A stretch of DNA of 34,675 bases from JBCDGZ01 sp038750655 (lineage in GTDB: Bacteria; Bacteroidota; Bacteroidia; Chitinophagales; Saprospiraceae). Shown here in pieces: positions 1 to 8,836 of the stretch. The translations under genes were made by a program, and so were the position numbers. The first letter of the stretch is position 1. The number at the start of each line of letters is the position of its first letter. The DNA lies in the NCBI GenBank assembly GCA_038750655.1, contig JBCDGZ010000083.1:1-34675 (forward strand), written 5' to 3'. The notes under the pieces were generated by a model. That model made no database searches, was not told where the DNA came from, and worked only from the letters and a program-made list of their open reading frames with translations.

Positions 1-26
1 CCCACTTTGTTTCTTCTCCTAATTAG

Positions 27-866
27 AGTTTTGTAATCATATTTTACAAATTCGAACCTGAAGTATTCCTCTTGGCCTCTTCTTCTCATTCTACAAATAC
101 TGGTGTTTCAAACTCTGTAAACGGCCGTGGCCTCCCTGTGAGCGATGGCGTCGCGAAATTTACAGAAACGGCAAACTCTACTGGTGTTAAGAAGTACAAA
201 GCAGCCATCACCGTAACTAATCCAGTTACCGGCGAGAAAAATACTTATAACAACGAATTCGAATACGAAGTCGGTCTGCGTTCTTGCAACGTTTCTGCCG
301 ATAAGATGAATGTATTCTACATCGGTGTAGATAACCCGGTATCTGTTTCTGCTGCGGGTGTACCTACGCATACCCTTAAAGTTAACGGTAGCGGTGGTGG
401 AATGAAAATGAAACCTAACGGCAAAGGCAAATTTGTCGTCACGGTTGATAAGCCTACTGCTAAAGACTCTCCTGCCAATATCACGGTATCTGGTGAAGGT
501 TTGTCTGCTACCAGGTTCCCATTCCGTGTCAAGCGTATTCCCGATCCTATTGCTCGTCTGAGTAAGAGTTCTGGTGGTGCGATGGGTAATGGAGAGTTTA
601 AGGCGCAAGGTGGTGTAGGTGCCTTCCTCGATAACTTTGATTTCGATGCTGTCTGTAAGATTCAAGGGTTCAGCTTAACTTATGTCGCTAAGCGCCAAGA
701 CCCAGTAGAATCTGTAAATCCAGGTGCCAGATACAATGCGCAGTCTAAAAGACTCGTTACTAAGGCGAAACCAGGAGATATTTTCTACTTCGATAATGTA
801 AAGGCCAGGTGTCCTGGTGACAAGGCTGGACGGAAGATCAACTCGATGGTGTTTAAGATCAAGTAA
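27..866 (+). CDS. gldM: GldM, type IX secretion/gliding motor protein, 3' part only
   Basis: The reading frame encodes the C-terminal half of GldM. In the family GldM is an inner-membrane protein of roughly 500 residues whose periplasmic domains reach the outer-membrane ring and pair with GldL as the proton-driven motor of type IX secretion and gliding. Visible family features are the stretch K-M-N-V-F-Y-I-G-V-D-N-P-V and the R-I-P-D-P segment of the C-terminal domains. The N-terminal membrane helix and first domains are absent. An in-frame TAG lies at 24-26, and the first possible start is a TTG at 72, but family-like sequence (F-E-P-E-V-F-L-A-S-S-S) already begins near 51, so the start is lost at the window edge. 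Either the first 50 bases are poor sequence or the gene is broken. It lies 33 bp before gldN, the normal order. Product identity is confident; the 5' end is not. Confidence 0.85.
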   Translation, partial: SFVIIFYKFEPEVFLLASSSHSTNTGVSNSVNGRGLPVSDGVAKFTETANSTGVKKYKAAITVTNPVTGEKNTYNNEFEYEVGLRSCNVSADKMNVFYIGVDNPVSVSAAGVPTHTLKVNGSGGGMKMKPNGKGKFVVTVDKPTAKDSPANITVSGEGLSATRFPFRVKRIPDPIARLSKSSGGAMGNGEFKAQGGVGAFLDNFDFDAVCKIQGFSLTYVAKRQDPVESVNPGARYNAQSKRLVTKAKPGDIFYFDNVKARCPGDKAGRKINSMVFKIK

Positions 867-899
867 TTTAAATAACTACACATAAATAAACTTCAAATC

Positions 900-1766
900 A
901 TGAAGATCGATCTGAAATTGATATGCTTGTGTTTTTTTGCAATGTTTGTCGTACTAGCTCCTGCTTCAGCTCAGGTGCCAGAAACGGTCAAAACTGAAGC
1001 GAGTGAACCCGATGAAGACAGACCTATAGACGATATTGTAGAAAAGCGCCTGATAGACGACCGTCGAGTGTTGCCCTATCAGCCCCTGCGTGAAGCAGAT
1101 ATCTTCTGGGAAAAAAGAATCTGGCGAGTAATTGACATTCGTGAGAAGATGAACCTCCCCTTTGCTTATCCCGAAATGCCATTCTTCTCTATCCTTATGG
1201 ATGCTGCTGTCAATGGTGACATCAGCGTGTTTAGTACGGAAGACGATAAGTTTTCCAATAAACTGCAACCGGGTGAGGTCGCTTCTATGGGAGCAACGGT
1301 GGATACGGTCATTACTTTTGATCCAGAAACCTATGAAGAACAAATTCAGGTCGTACGAAATGAGTTGAACCCCGAAGACGTTAAGCGTTTCCGTGTTAAA
1401 GAAGTGTGGTTCTTTGATGAAGAAACTTCTACCCTACAGGTACGCATCTTGGGGATTGCCCCACTGATTGACGTTAAGGATGACAACGGTAATTTCAGAT
1501 ATGAGAAGCCGATGTTCTGGGTTTACTATCCAGAATGCCGAGAGATTCTCGCTCGACACAAAGTATTTATGCCTGGAAATGACGCCAGTACGATCACCTG
1601 GGAAGACCTCTTTGAGATGCGCTTCTTCTCCAGTTATATCTACAAGGAGTCCAATGTCCACGATCGACGTTTACAGGAATACTTAACGGGTGTTGATCTA
1701 CTGCTTGAAGCAGATAAGATCAAGCAAGAAATCTTTAACTTCGAACATGATCTTTGGTCGTACTAG
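900..1766 (+). CDS. gldN: GldN, type IX secretion/gliding periplasmic protein
   Basis: The product has 288 residues, the usual GldN (PorN) length. In the family this periplasmic protein binds GldM and the GldK lipoprotein ring and is needed for type IX secretion and gliding. A signal peptide is visible: K2 and K6, a hydrophobic stretch to about residue 20, and probable cleavage after A-S-A at residue 24. The mature part has typical GldN wording: R-V-L-P-Y-Q-P-L-R-E-A-D-I-F-W-E-K-R near residue 57, R-V-K-E-V-W-F-F-D and M-F-W-V-Y-Y-P in the middle, and M-R-F-F-S-S-Y-I-Y-K-E-S-N near the end. The ATG at 900 follows gldM by 33 bp, so the two are co-transcribed. A strong hairpin terminator at 1791-1829 ends the operon. 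Confidence 0.95.
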   Translation: MKIDLKLICLCFFAMFVVLAPASAQVPETVKTEASEPDEDRPIDDIVEKRLIDDRRVLPYQPLREADIFWEKRIWRVIDIREKMNLPFAYPEMPFFSILMDAAVNGDISVFSTEDDKFSNKLQPGEVASMGATVDTVITFDPETYEEQIQVVRNELNPEDVKRFRVKEVWFFDEETSTLQVRILGIAPLIDVKDDNGNFRYEKPMFWVYYPECREILARHKVFMPGNDASTITWEDLFEMRFFSSYIYKESNVHDRRLQEYLTGVDLLLEADKIKQEIFNFEHDLWSY

Positions 1767-1790
1767 TTTATTTATTTGATCGAAATAATA

Positions 1791-1835
1791 GAAAAATGGT
1801 TCAGAGCGATGCGCTTTGAACCATTTTTCTTTTTA
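1791..1835 (+). terminator. Rho-independent terminator after gldN
   Basis: Bases 1791-1808 pair with 1812-1829. This gives an 18-bp stem with one G-U wobble and a 3-base loop. A run of T lies in the 3' arm and just after it. The hairpin closes gldM-gldN and separates it from the exporter gene that follows. Because the stem is nearly symmetrical and A/T-rich at its base, it could also act on the minus strand. Confidence 0.85.
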
Positions 1836-1869
1836 CAAACCTTATATTTACAAGCTATGTAACTTTACT

Positions 1870-4062
1870 ATGTTTAAACGCTTCCCTTTTTATCGCCAAA
1901 TGGACCAAATGGACTGTGGGCCTAGCTGTCTGAGAATGATCGCTAAGCACTACGGTGCCACTTATTCCTTGCAGCAGTTTCGGGAGCTTTGTCATATTGA
2001 TAGAGAGGGGGTTTCGCTGGAGGGTATGACCTATGCGGCGGAGCAAATTGGCATGGAAACTCTGGCAGTAAAAATCCGCTACGAAACAGAGGATGAGGAA
2101 GAAGCCTCACTGCTAGATGTGCCGCTGCCTTGTATCGCCCACTGGCAGCAACGGCATTTTTTGGTGGCTTACAAAGTTACGAAGCGCCATGTTTGGGTCG
2201 CCGACCCCGCTAAGGGCCGCCTGAAGCTGAGCCGAGAGGCCTTCGAACAGAGCTGGACCAGCGAGCAAGATTATGGTATCCTGCTGCTTCTGGGGCCTAC
2301 AGAAAAATTCGAGAAAGGGGATAAAACCAAGGCTACCTACCAGGGCTTCGGCTTCCTAGTTCAGTACTTCAAGCCTTACTATCGGCTGCTCGCCCAGTTG
2401 TTCCTAGGGCTCTTTCTGGGAAGTATCTTCCAACTGATCTTTCCCTTTTTAACCCAGGCCATTGTCGATGTAGGGGTGAAAAACCAAAACATCGGCTTTG
2501 TCTATCTCATCCTTATTGCTCAATTGATGTTGTTTTTGGGGCAAATGACTGTTAACATCATTCAGAATTGGATTTTACTGCACATCAGCACCCGCATTAA
2601 CGTTAACCTCATCGCAGATTTTTTGGTGAAGCTTATCCGGCTGCCCATCGCTTTTTTTGATACCAAGATGATTGGCGATTTATTACAGCGCATCCAAGAC
2701 CACGATCGGATTGAAAAGTTTCTTACCAATTCTACACTAACGGCTATTTTCTCCTTCGTGAACTTGCTGATTTTTAGCTTAATTCTGCTGATTTACGATC
2801 TCACTATTTTTATCGTTTTCATCTCTTTTAGCATTCTCTACATCCTCTGGGTCGTTATTTTTCTGCGTCGACGTCGGGTGATTGATTACATGCAATTCGA
2901 GCAGCAAGCAGAGAACCGCAGTGCTTTGATTGAGCTGATTCAGGGGATGCAGGAAATTAAATTGCAGAACAGCGAAAAAAAGCGGCGCTGGCAATGGACC
3001 AACATACAGGCTAAGCTATTCAAAATAAGTATCGATTCCCTGGCTATCACTCAATACCAGGATCTAGGGGCGGCTTTTATTTCCCAGCTCAAAGACATCA
3101 TCATTTCCTTTATTGCGGCGAGCGCCGTCATCTCTGGTGACCTGACGCTGGGGATGATGCTGGCTGTACAATACATTATTGGACAGCTCAATGCTCCTCT
3201 CCAGCAGATGATCAATTTTGTGCGGATTGTACAGGATACGAGGATCAGTTTGGAGCGCTTGGGGGAGATTCATAGCCGGGAAGAGGAAGTCGATCAGGAT
3301 AACCAAGGCCAGGCCGTACCGGCCTCCGGCGACTTGGTCATCAAAGACCTCAAATTCCGCTACAACCTCCTAGCCGACGATGTACTCGAAGACATCAATC
3401 TCATTATTCCCCAAGGCAAAGTAACGGCTATTGTCGGGGGGAGCGGCAGTGGCAAAACCACCCTGGTCAAGCTCCTACTGGGATTCTATAAACCCGTCGA
3501 AGGCAGCATCCATATGGCCGAAGTCCCGCTGGGCCAGCTCAATAAGCGAGAATGGCGGCAGAGCTGCGGAGCGGTATTACAAGACGGCTTTCTATTCTCT
3601 GACAGCATCGCCAATAATATCGCAGAAAGCGAAGATACTGTCGAGCGCACCAAGCTGCTGAAAGCGGTTAAAACAGCAAATATCCAGGACTTTATAGAAT
3701 CTCTGCCCGAAGGGTATAACACCGAGATTGGCGGGCGAGGCTCCGGCCTGAGCCAGGGGCAACGGCAACGGTTGCTGATCGCCAGAGCCGTCTACAAGGA
3801 CCCTCGCTACCTCTTTTTTGATGAGGCCACCAACGCACTAGACACCGAGAATGAGAAAATTATTATGCAAAACTTGGATGCCTTTTTCGAAAATAGAACC
3901 GTCGTCGTCGTCGCCCACCGTCTAAGTACCGTCAAGAATGCCGATCAAATTGTAGTGCTTAATCAAGGAAGGATTGTGGAGCTGGGCAAGCACGAAGAGT
4001 TGATCGCTGCACGAGGCTTGTACTACCAACTAGTGAAGAATCAATTAGAGTTAGGGCAATAG
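1870..4062 (+). CDS. Peptidase-domain (C39) ABC exporter
   Basis: This 730-residue protein is a peptidase-containing ABC transporter, the type that cleaves a double-glycine leader and exports the mature peptide or protein. Residues 1-140 form a C39 cysteine protease domain with probable catalytic Cys16 (Q-M-D-C-G-P-S-C), His96 (R-H-F-L-V) and Asp112 (V-A-D-P). Residues about 165-440 are the membrane domain. The ATPase domain has Walker A G-G-S-G-S-G-K-T-T at 523-531, signature L-S-Q-G-Q at 627-631, Walker B with Glu652 and the H-loop His683. All catalytic residues are present. I chose ATG 1870 because the longer frame, from a TTG at 1816, would begin inside the gldN terminator hairpin, and because C39 exporters usually start just before F-P-F-Y. 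A second ABC gene follows after 70 bp. No HlyD-type adaptor and no obvious leader peptide gene is nearby. Confidence 0.9.
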   Translation: MFKRFPFYRQMDQMDCGPSCLRMIAKHYGATYSLQQFRELCHIDREGVSLEGMTYAAEQIGMETLAVKIRYETEDEEEASLLDVPLPCIAHWQQRHFLVAYKVTKRHVWVADPAKGRLKLSREAFEQSWTSEQDYGILLLLGPTEKFEKGDKTKATYQGFGFLVQYFKPYYRLLAQLFLGLFLGSIFQLIFPFLTQAIVDVGVKNQNIGFVYLILIAQLMLFLGQMTVNIIQNWILLHISTRINVNLIADFLVKLIRLPIAFFDTKMIGDLLQRIQDHDRIEKFLTNSTLTAIFSFVNLLIFSLILLIYDLTIFIVFISFSILYILWVVIFLRRRRVIDYMQFEQQAENRSALIELIQGMQEIKLQNSEKKRRWQWTNIQAKLFKISIDSLAITQYQDLGAAFISQLKDIIISFIAASAVISGDLTLGMMLAVQYIIGQLNAPLQQMINFVRIVQDTRISLERLGEIHSREEEVDQDNQGQAVPASGDLVIKDLKFRYNLLADDVLEDINLIIPQGKVTAIVGGSGSGKTTLVKLLLGFYKPVEGSIHMAEVPLGQLNKREWRQSCGAVLQDGFLFSDSIANNIAESEDTVERTKLLKAVKTANIQDFIESLPEGYNTEIGGRGSGLSQGQRQRLLIARAVYKDPRYLFFDEATNALDTENEKIIMQNLDAFFENRTVVVVAHRLSTVKNADQIVVLNQGRIVELGKHEELIAARGLYYQLVKNQLELGQ

Positions 4063-4132
4063 TAGAAATATACCGATGAACCCTGCCCAGCGCAACTTGT
4101 TATAAAAAAGAATGCGCAAGAAGCACTAGTAC

Positions 4133-5950
4133 ATGGCAAGACCTAAAAACGAAAGCTCTTTCAAAGAACAATTCTCGGCGCTGAAAAATCTGCCTCGCTT
4201 TTTCAAGATGATCTGGAAGGCCAGCCCAACGATGACTATCGGAAATGTTGCACTCCGGATCATCAAAGCCGCCATTCCGCTCATCATGTTGTATGTCGGT
4301 AAAGAGATCATCGATGAGATTATTCGCCTTATGGAAGTGCCGGAGGCAGATCGCTCTTATCTGTGGCTCATGCTCGGTATTGAATTGGGGCTGGCAATTA
4401 GCTCTGATGTGATCAATCGATGCATTACCTTGCTGGATAGCCTACTCGGCGATCTCTTTGCCAATGACACCTCCGTATCGCTGATTCGCCACGCTTCCAA
4501 ACTCGACCTCTTTCAGTTTGAAGACCCCGATTTCTATGATAAACTCGACCGCGCCCGCCGCCAAACCACCGGCCGGACCGTCCTCATGGCCCAGGTCCTC
4601 ACCCAATTTCAAGACATCATCACCATTCTTTTTCTCGGTATAGGGCTGGTTGCCTTTAACATCTGGCTGATCCTCATCTTGATCATCGCCGTGATTCCTT
4701 CTTTTATGGGCGAAACCCACTTCAACCAGCGCACCTACTCTCTGACGCGGAGTTGGACGCCAGAGCGCCGCGAGTTGGACTATGTTCGTTATATCGGTGC
4801 CAGCGATGAGACGGCCAAAGAGGTTAAAATTTTTGGCTTGGCCGATTTCCTGGCGCAACGCTTTGAAGTGCTGGCCGATAAATACTACAAGGCCAATAAA
4901 AAGATCATTGTCAAAAGGGCCTTCTGGGGGGCTTTGCTCTCTGGACTGGGCACCCTGGCGTATTACGGCGCCTATGTCTACATCGCCATTCAAACTATTA
5001 CGGGCCTCATCACCGTCGGTACCCTCACTTTTCTGGCCGGATCATTCAACCGAATGCGGAATATGCTACAGGGCATCATGAATCGTTTTTCCCGGATCAC
5101 CGAAGGAGCCTTATACTTGCAGGACCTTTTTGACTTTTTTGCTATTCAACCTCAGATCAGCGAGCGGCCGCAGGCCCATCTGGTGCCGCAGCCTATCCGC
5201 AAAGGCTTCACCTTCGAAAACGTTAGCTTTCGCTATCTCAACAGCGATCGCTGGGCCATCCGCAACCTTAGCTTCGAGCTGAACGCCGGTGAAAAGCTGG
5301 CCTTGGTCGGCGAAAATGGAGCAGGTAAGACCACCTTGGTTAAGCTGCTGGCTCGCCTCTACGAACCCACCGAGGGGCGCATCCTCCTCGATGGCATTGA
5401 CCTGCGAGAGTATGCCCTCAGCGACCTGCGAAGGAACATCGGTATTATTTTTCAAGATTATATCCGCTTTCAATTCAAAGCCTCGGAGAATATTGCTATC
5501 GGAAATATTGGCTTTAAGGAGGAAATGGAAAAGATTCAAATAGCCGCCGAGAAGAGCCTGGCCGATGAAGTTATCCAGGGCTTACCAGAGCGATACGATC
5601 AGGTACTGGGTAAAGTTTTCGGTAAGGGCATAGAGCTTTCCGGAGGACAGTGGCAGAAAGTCGCCCTCGGCCGTGCCTACATGCGCGATGCCCAGCTCCT
5701 GATCCTTGACGAACCCACTTCTGCGCTGGACGCCCGCGCCGAGCACGAAGTTTTCCTGCGTTTTGCCGAGCTGATCGAGGGTAAATCTGCAGTGCTCATC
5801 TCTCATCGCTTTTCCACCGTACGCATGGCAGATCGCATATTGTTTTTGGAGAACGGAGGGCTGTTAGAATTAGGTAGCCACGAAGAACTATTGGCCAAAA
5901 ATGGAAAATATGCCGAGCTTTTCAATCTGCAAGCGCAGGGCTATCTGTAA
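4133..5950 (+). CDS. ABC exporter, fused membrane and ATPase domains
   Basis: The 605-residue protein is a half-size ABC exporter: membrane domain in residues about 35-330, ATPase domain from about 355. Walker A G-E-N-G-A-G-K-T-T is at 393-401, the Q-loop F-Q-D-Y at 440-443, signature L-S-G-G-Q at 502-506, Walker B L-I-L-D-E-P-T-S with Glu527, and the H-loop His558. It lacks a peptidase domain. It starts 70 bp after the C39 exporter on the same strand, so a shared transcript and perhaps a shared substrate or a heterodimer are possible, but both proteins have complete ATP sites and could work as homodimers. In Bacteroidota such genes often belong to peptide or lipid export loci. The substrate is unknown. 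Its 3' end overlaps the convergent glycosyltransferase gene by 29 bp. Confidence 0.88.
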   Translation: MARPKNESSFKEQFSALKNLPRFFKMIWKASPTMTIGNVALRIIKAAIPLIMLYVGKEIIDEIIRLMEVPEADRSYLWLMLGIELGLAISSDVINRCITLLDSLLGDLFANDTSVSLIRHASKLDLFQFEDPDFYDKLDRARRQTTGRTVLMAQVLTQFQDIITILFLGIGLVAFNIWLILILIIAVIPSFMGETHFNQRTYSLTRSWTPERRELDYVRYIGASDETAKEVKIFGLADFLAQRFEVLADKYYKANKKIIVKRAFWGALLSGLGTLAYYGAYVYIAIQTITGLITVGTLTFLAGSFNRMRNMLQGIMNRFSRITEGALYLQDLFDFFAIQPQISERPQAHLVPQPIRKGFTFENVSFRYLNSDRWAIRNLSFELNAGEKLALVGENGAGKTTLVKLLARLYEPTEGRILLDGIDLREYALSDLRRNIGIIFQDYIRFQFKASENIAIGNIGFKEEMEKIQIAAEKSLADEVIQGLPERYDQVLGKVFGKGIELSGGQWQKVALGRAYMRDAQLLILDEPTSALDARAEHEVFLRFAELIEGKSAVLISHRFSTVRMADRILFLENGGLLELGSHEELLAKNGKYAELFNLQAQGYL

Positions 5951-7268
5951 GATTTTTGAGGCGCCCGGTGTATTCCATCCAGAAAAACAGTACCACCAGG
6001 CCATATTCTATCCCCACTATCCACAAATTTTCGAAGTATTCCGCATAACTGTAATTAATGTAGGTCAGCACAATCAATCCCGACCAAAGAACGGGGAATC
6101 GGAATCGGGTGAACAAACACAGGACAATAGGCAGGCTGGCGTACCAGGGATGTACCGTCGTCGTGCAGCTCAGATAGAGGCAGATAGCAAAGAGCATCAT
6201 CAGCGGCAGGCTCGACAGGTGAGGGTTTTGCTCGCGCCACGCTTTGACTAGGATATTGATGAAAACCAGGAGGGCCAGCCCCGGCCCGATGAAGGCAATA
6301 AGGTTATAGCCACTCAATTGAAACCCTACCCACCGCAGCAGATAATAAAGGCTGGCGTTGAATTCGAATTTTCTAAAGTACAGATCGAGGCTGTTGCCGA
6401 AATTGGCGAGAAAGGCACCACTGGCCAGCGGAAGAAAAAACAGCAAGAGCAGTGCTCCAACAATGATAAAGTAGCGCAGGCTTTTTTTCCATCCTAAACG
6501 CTGGATTAAAAAGGGCAGGAAGATGAGGGGCAACAGTTTGGAAGCAATTGAAAGAGCCATCGCCACAGCCGACCAGTCATAGCGTTGTCGCTGTAAGCAC
6601 CATAGGGCCAGCAGGAGAAAGAAAATCATGGGACCTTCGAAATGGAGATTGCCGCAAAGTTCAATGATGATCAGAGGATTGAGGGCATAGAGAAGGACTT
6701 CCCGGGGGGGCGGGCCTTCGGATTGGGAGCGGAAGGGAGGGAGGAGGCGAACCAATAGCAACAGGCTTCCAACTTCGCAGGCAAAGACAAAGAGCTTCAT
6801 CAGGATGGCACTGCCCAGGATGGAATGGGGGAAAACCCAACAGCTTAGTGCAAATACTGCTTGGCAGACAGGCGGATAGATGGTGAAATAGTTAGGGGAG
6901 TTGAGCTGATCGTACAGGTTTTGGGTGATGCCTTCGGGCATTGTCGCCTGCTCGATGTAGTAGGAAGGCAGATGATCAAAGGGATTAATGCCATTCAGTA
7001 GCAGACGGCCGTCCCAAACGAAACGATAGATGTCATCCGATAAATTAGGAATACCGAAGAGGAGGCTGGCGCGCAGTACAATGCCTAAGCCGATGAAAAA
7101 CCAGCCGTCTTGCCTGGTAGCCTTTTTATAAATAAAAATATAGGCCACAAAGAATAGGGCGTACATACTGATGATGTACGGAAAATCAGATTGCTCGACC
7201 GCGTAGCCCAGCCCAATAGTCAGGCCCAGCAGTAGGGAGGAGAGGCCGTATTTGAGCGAAGTTCCCAT
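5922..7268 (-). CDS. Integral-membrane GT-C-like (GT87/DUF2029-type) glycosyltransferase
   Basis: The product has 448 residues and about ten or more hydrophobic segments through its length. Near the N-terminus it has N-L-S-D-D-I-Y-R-F-V-W-D-G-R followed by N-G-I-N-P-F. This is the acidic loop typical of GT-C enzymes that take a sugar from a polyprenyl-phosphate donor; Asp78-Asp79 are the likely catalytic or metal-binding residues. The probable role is transfer of a lipid-linked sugar on the periplasmic side of the inner membrane; the sugar and acceptor cannot be read from the sequence. It is the last gene of a minus-strand run and starts 21 bp after the GT2 gene at 7290-8825. The DPM-like gene at the head of the run could make its polyprenyl-phosphate-sugar donor. 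Its stop lies inside the end of the convergent ABC gene. Confidence 0.75.
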   Translation of the reverse strand: MGTSLKYGLSSLLLGLTIGLGYAVEQSDFPYIISMYALFFVAYIFIYKKATRQDGWFFIGLGIVLRASLLFGIPNLSDDIYRFVWDGRLLLNGINPFDHLPSYYIEQATMPEGITQNLYDQLNSPNYFTIYPPVCQAVFALSCWVFPHSILGSAILMKLFVFACEVGSLLLLVRLLPPFRSQSEGPPPREVLLYALNPLIIIELCGNLHFEGPMIFFLLLALWCLQRQRYDWSAVAMALSIASKLLPLIFLPFLIQRLGWKKSLRYFIIVGALLLLFFLPLASGAFLANFGNSLDLYFRKFEFNASLYYLLRWVGFQLSGYNLIAFIGPGLALLVFINILVKAWREQNPHLSSLPLMMLFAICLYLSCTTTVHPWYASLPIVLCLFTRFRFPVLWSGLIVLTYINYSYAEYFENLWIVGIEYGLVVLFFWMEYTGRLKNLTDSPALAD

Positions 7269-7289
7269 TCGTAGAGCTGGTGTAAGTGC

Positions 7290-8825
7290 TTAATATTCCT
7301 GCGATTTTTGCAATTCCAGCTGTGGCGGCTTCACATCGGATTTTTTAAAGCTAATATGGCGCAGCGAGTAGTAGCAAATGGTACCAAAGCCAATCATCAG
7401 CAAGAGATGAAAAAGGATGAAGGAGGTGTTTTCTAGTTGAATACCAAGGTAAATCCCTCCCAAGAAATACAGCGCCAGTAAGCCCTCGAAGATCGTCGTC
7501 CAGGAAATTTTGGTGGCCAAATATTTGTTTTGACGGAAGCTATCACGGATGCCTTTGATATTAAACTTGGGCGTACGGACGAAGGCCGATTTCCGACCGA
7601 TGTAGCCTTGTAAGACCGCAATGCTGTTGTGTAGGGATAAGCCCATAGACAGCGCCAAAAAGACGGGGAAGAGGACAATGAACTTTACGACTTTCTTCGC
7701 GTGGGAGGTCTCCTGCTGGGTTGCCTGAACATTAGCCACGTAGTAGATGGCGATGATCGAGAAAAGCCCCAGAAAGAAGAAGGCGAAGGCCGAGGTTTCT
7801 AGCCCCAGTTTATCCAGCGCAAAAAGCAGCGGGACGCTGAAGATGCCGGAGATGAAGATAAATATGAATACACCGCTGCCCAATAAGTGGCTGGTAGCGT
7901 GTAATTTTTGGCGGAAGTTGAGGTGAGAGCGCCAGATGGTGGGCAGGAGTTTACGAGCATTTTCTGCGCCTCCTTTCATCCATCGGAATTGCTGTGACTT
8001 GAGGCCGTTCATTTCGGCGGGCAGCTCGGCGGGGGAGACAAACTCTTCGATGAAGTTAATTTCCCAGCCTTTGAGTTGGGCGCGGTAGCTCAGGTCGAGG
8101 TCTTCGGTGAGGGTATCGGCCTCCCAGCCTCCGGCCTCTTCGATGGTTTGACGGCGCCAGACGCCAGCCGTACCGTTGAACTGCAGCAGGCAATTGCCCG
8201 CCTGACGGCCCTTTTGCTCCACCGTAAAATGCACATTAAGCTGCATGGCCTGCAAGCGCGTCAATACCGAATAATTCTGGTTGATGTGATCCCAACGGGT
8301 TTGGACGATCCCAACTTTTTCATTCTCAAAATAAGGAATGGTGCGCAACAGGAAATCAGGGTGGGGTAGAAAGTCGGCATCAAAAATAGCGATGAACTCC
8401 CCCTGGGCCTGCGGCATCGCCTCCTTCAAAGCCCCCGCCTTGTAGCCCTTGCGGTCCGTCCGATGGTACAATTCTATATTAAACCCCTTAGCCTTATACT
8501 CCTCCACCTTGCGCCGCGAAATCTCCACCGTCTCATCTGTAGAGTCATCCAACACCTGAATTTCGAACCGATCTTTTGGATAATGAAAAGCTGTAATATT
8601 GTCCACCAAACGATCCACGACGTACATCTCATTGAAAATAGGAAGTTGAATGGTGACAAAGGGCAGGTCATCAGAAAGGTGAGCCTTGGGAGAAGGTGCT
8701 TCCTTCTTGGCGGCGTGGTGCTTTTTGTAAAACAGCAACAGTTGAAACTGTAATAGACAGTAGGCGGTGATGTAGCTCAGCGCCAGAATGTATACCAGTA
8801 TTATAAAATAAGCAAATGTTACCAT
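7290..8825 (-). CDS. Cellulose-synthase-like family 2 glycosyltransferase
   Basis: The 511-residue protein is a processive-type GT2 membrane enzyme. An N-terminal membrane helix (about residues 5-30) is followed by a cytosolic catalytic domain with the full D,D,D,QxxRW set: Asp93-Asp94, D-A-D at 149-151, T-E-D at 240-242 and Q-Q-F-R-W at 278-282. Several C-terminal membrane helices follow, around 310-345, 380-410 and 450-490. Such enzymes polymerise or add hexoses from nucleotide sugars and can pass the product across the membrane. Homologues include cellulose and mannan synthases and glycolipid glucosyltransferases; the product here is not determined. There is no PilZ domain and no BcsB-like partner next door, so classical cellulose synthesis is unlikely. 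It lies 11 bp after the DPM-like gene and 21 bp before the GT-C gene, so the three form an operon. Confidence 0.85.
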   Translation of the reverse strand: MVTFAYFIILVYILALSYITAYCLLQFQLLLFYKKHHAAKKEAPSPKAHLSDDLPFVTIQLPIFNEMYVVDRLVDNITAFHYPKDRFEIQVLDDSTDETVEISRRKVEEYKAKGFNIELYHRTDRKGYKAGALKEAMPQAQGEFIAIFDADFLPHPDFLLRTIPYFENEKVGIVQTRWDHINQNYSVLTRLQAMQLNVHFTVEQKGRQAGNCLLQFNGTAGVWRRQTIEEAGGWEADTLTEDLDLSYRAQLKGWEINFIEEFVSPAELPAEMNGLKSQQFRWMKGGAENARKLLPTIWRSHLNFRQKLHATSHLLGSGVFIFIFISGIFSVPLLFALDKLGLETSAFAFFFLGLFSIIAIYYVANVQATQQETSHAKKVVKFIVLFPVFLALSMGLSLHNSIAVLQGYIGRKSAFVRTPKFNIKGIRDSFRQNKYLATKISWTTIFEGLLALYFLGGIYLGIQLENTSFILFHLLLMIGFGTICYYSLRHISFKKSDVKPPQLELQKSQEY

Positions 8826-8836
8826 CCGGTAGTCTC

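Noticed and set aside
108..665. Minus-strand frame opposite gldM
   Set aside because: It mirrors a family-matching gldM sequence and shows no domain of its own.
1858..1868. TAACTTTA considered as a promoter box for the C39 exporter
   Set aside because: It lacks the final G of TAnnTTTG and lies one base from the ATG, which would place the transcript start inside the gene.
1816..1869. N-terminal extension of the C39 exporter from a TTG
   Set aside because: It overlaps the gldN terminator hairpin and would add residues absent from this family.
4442..4993. Minus-strand frame within the second ABC exporter
   Set aside because: It is the shadow of a complete transporter gene and has no motif or promoter.
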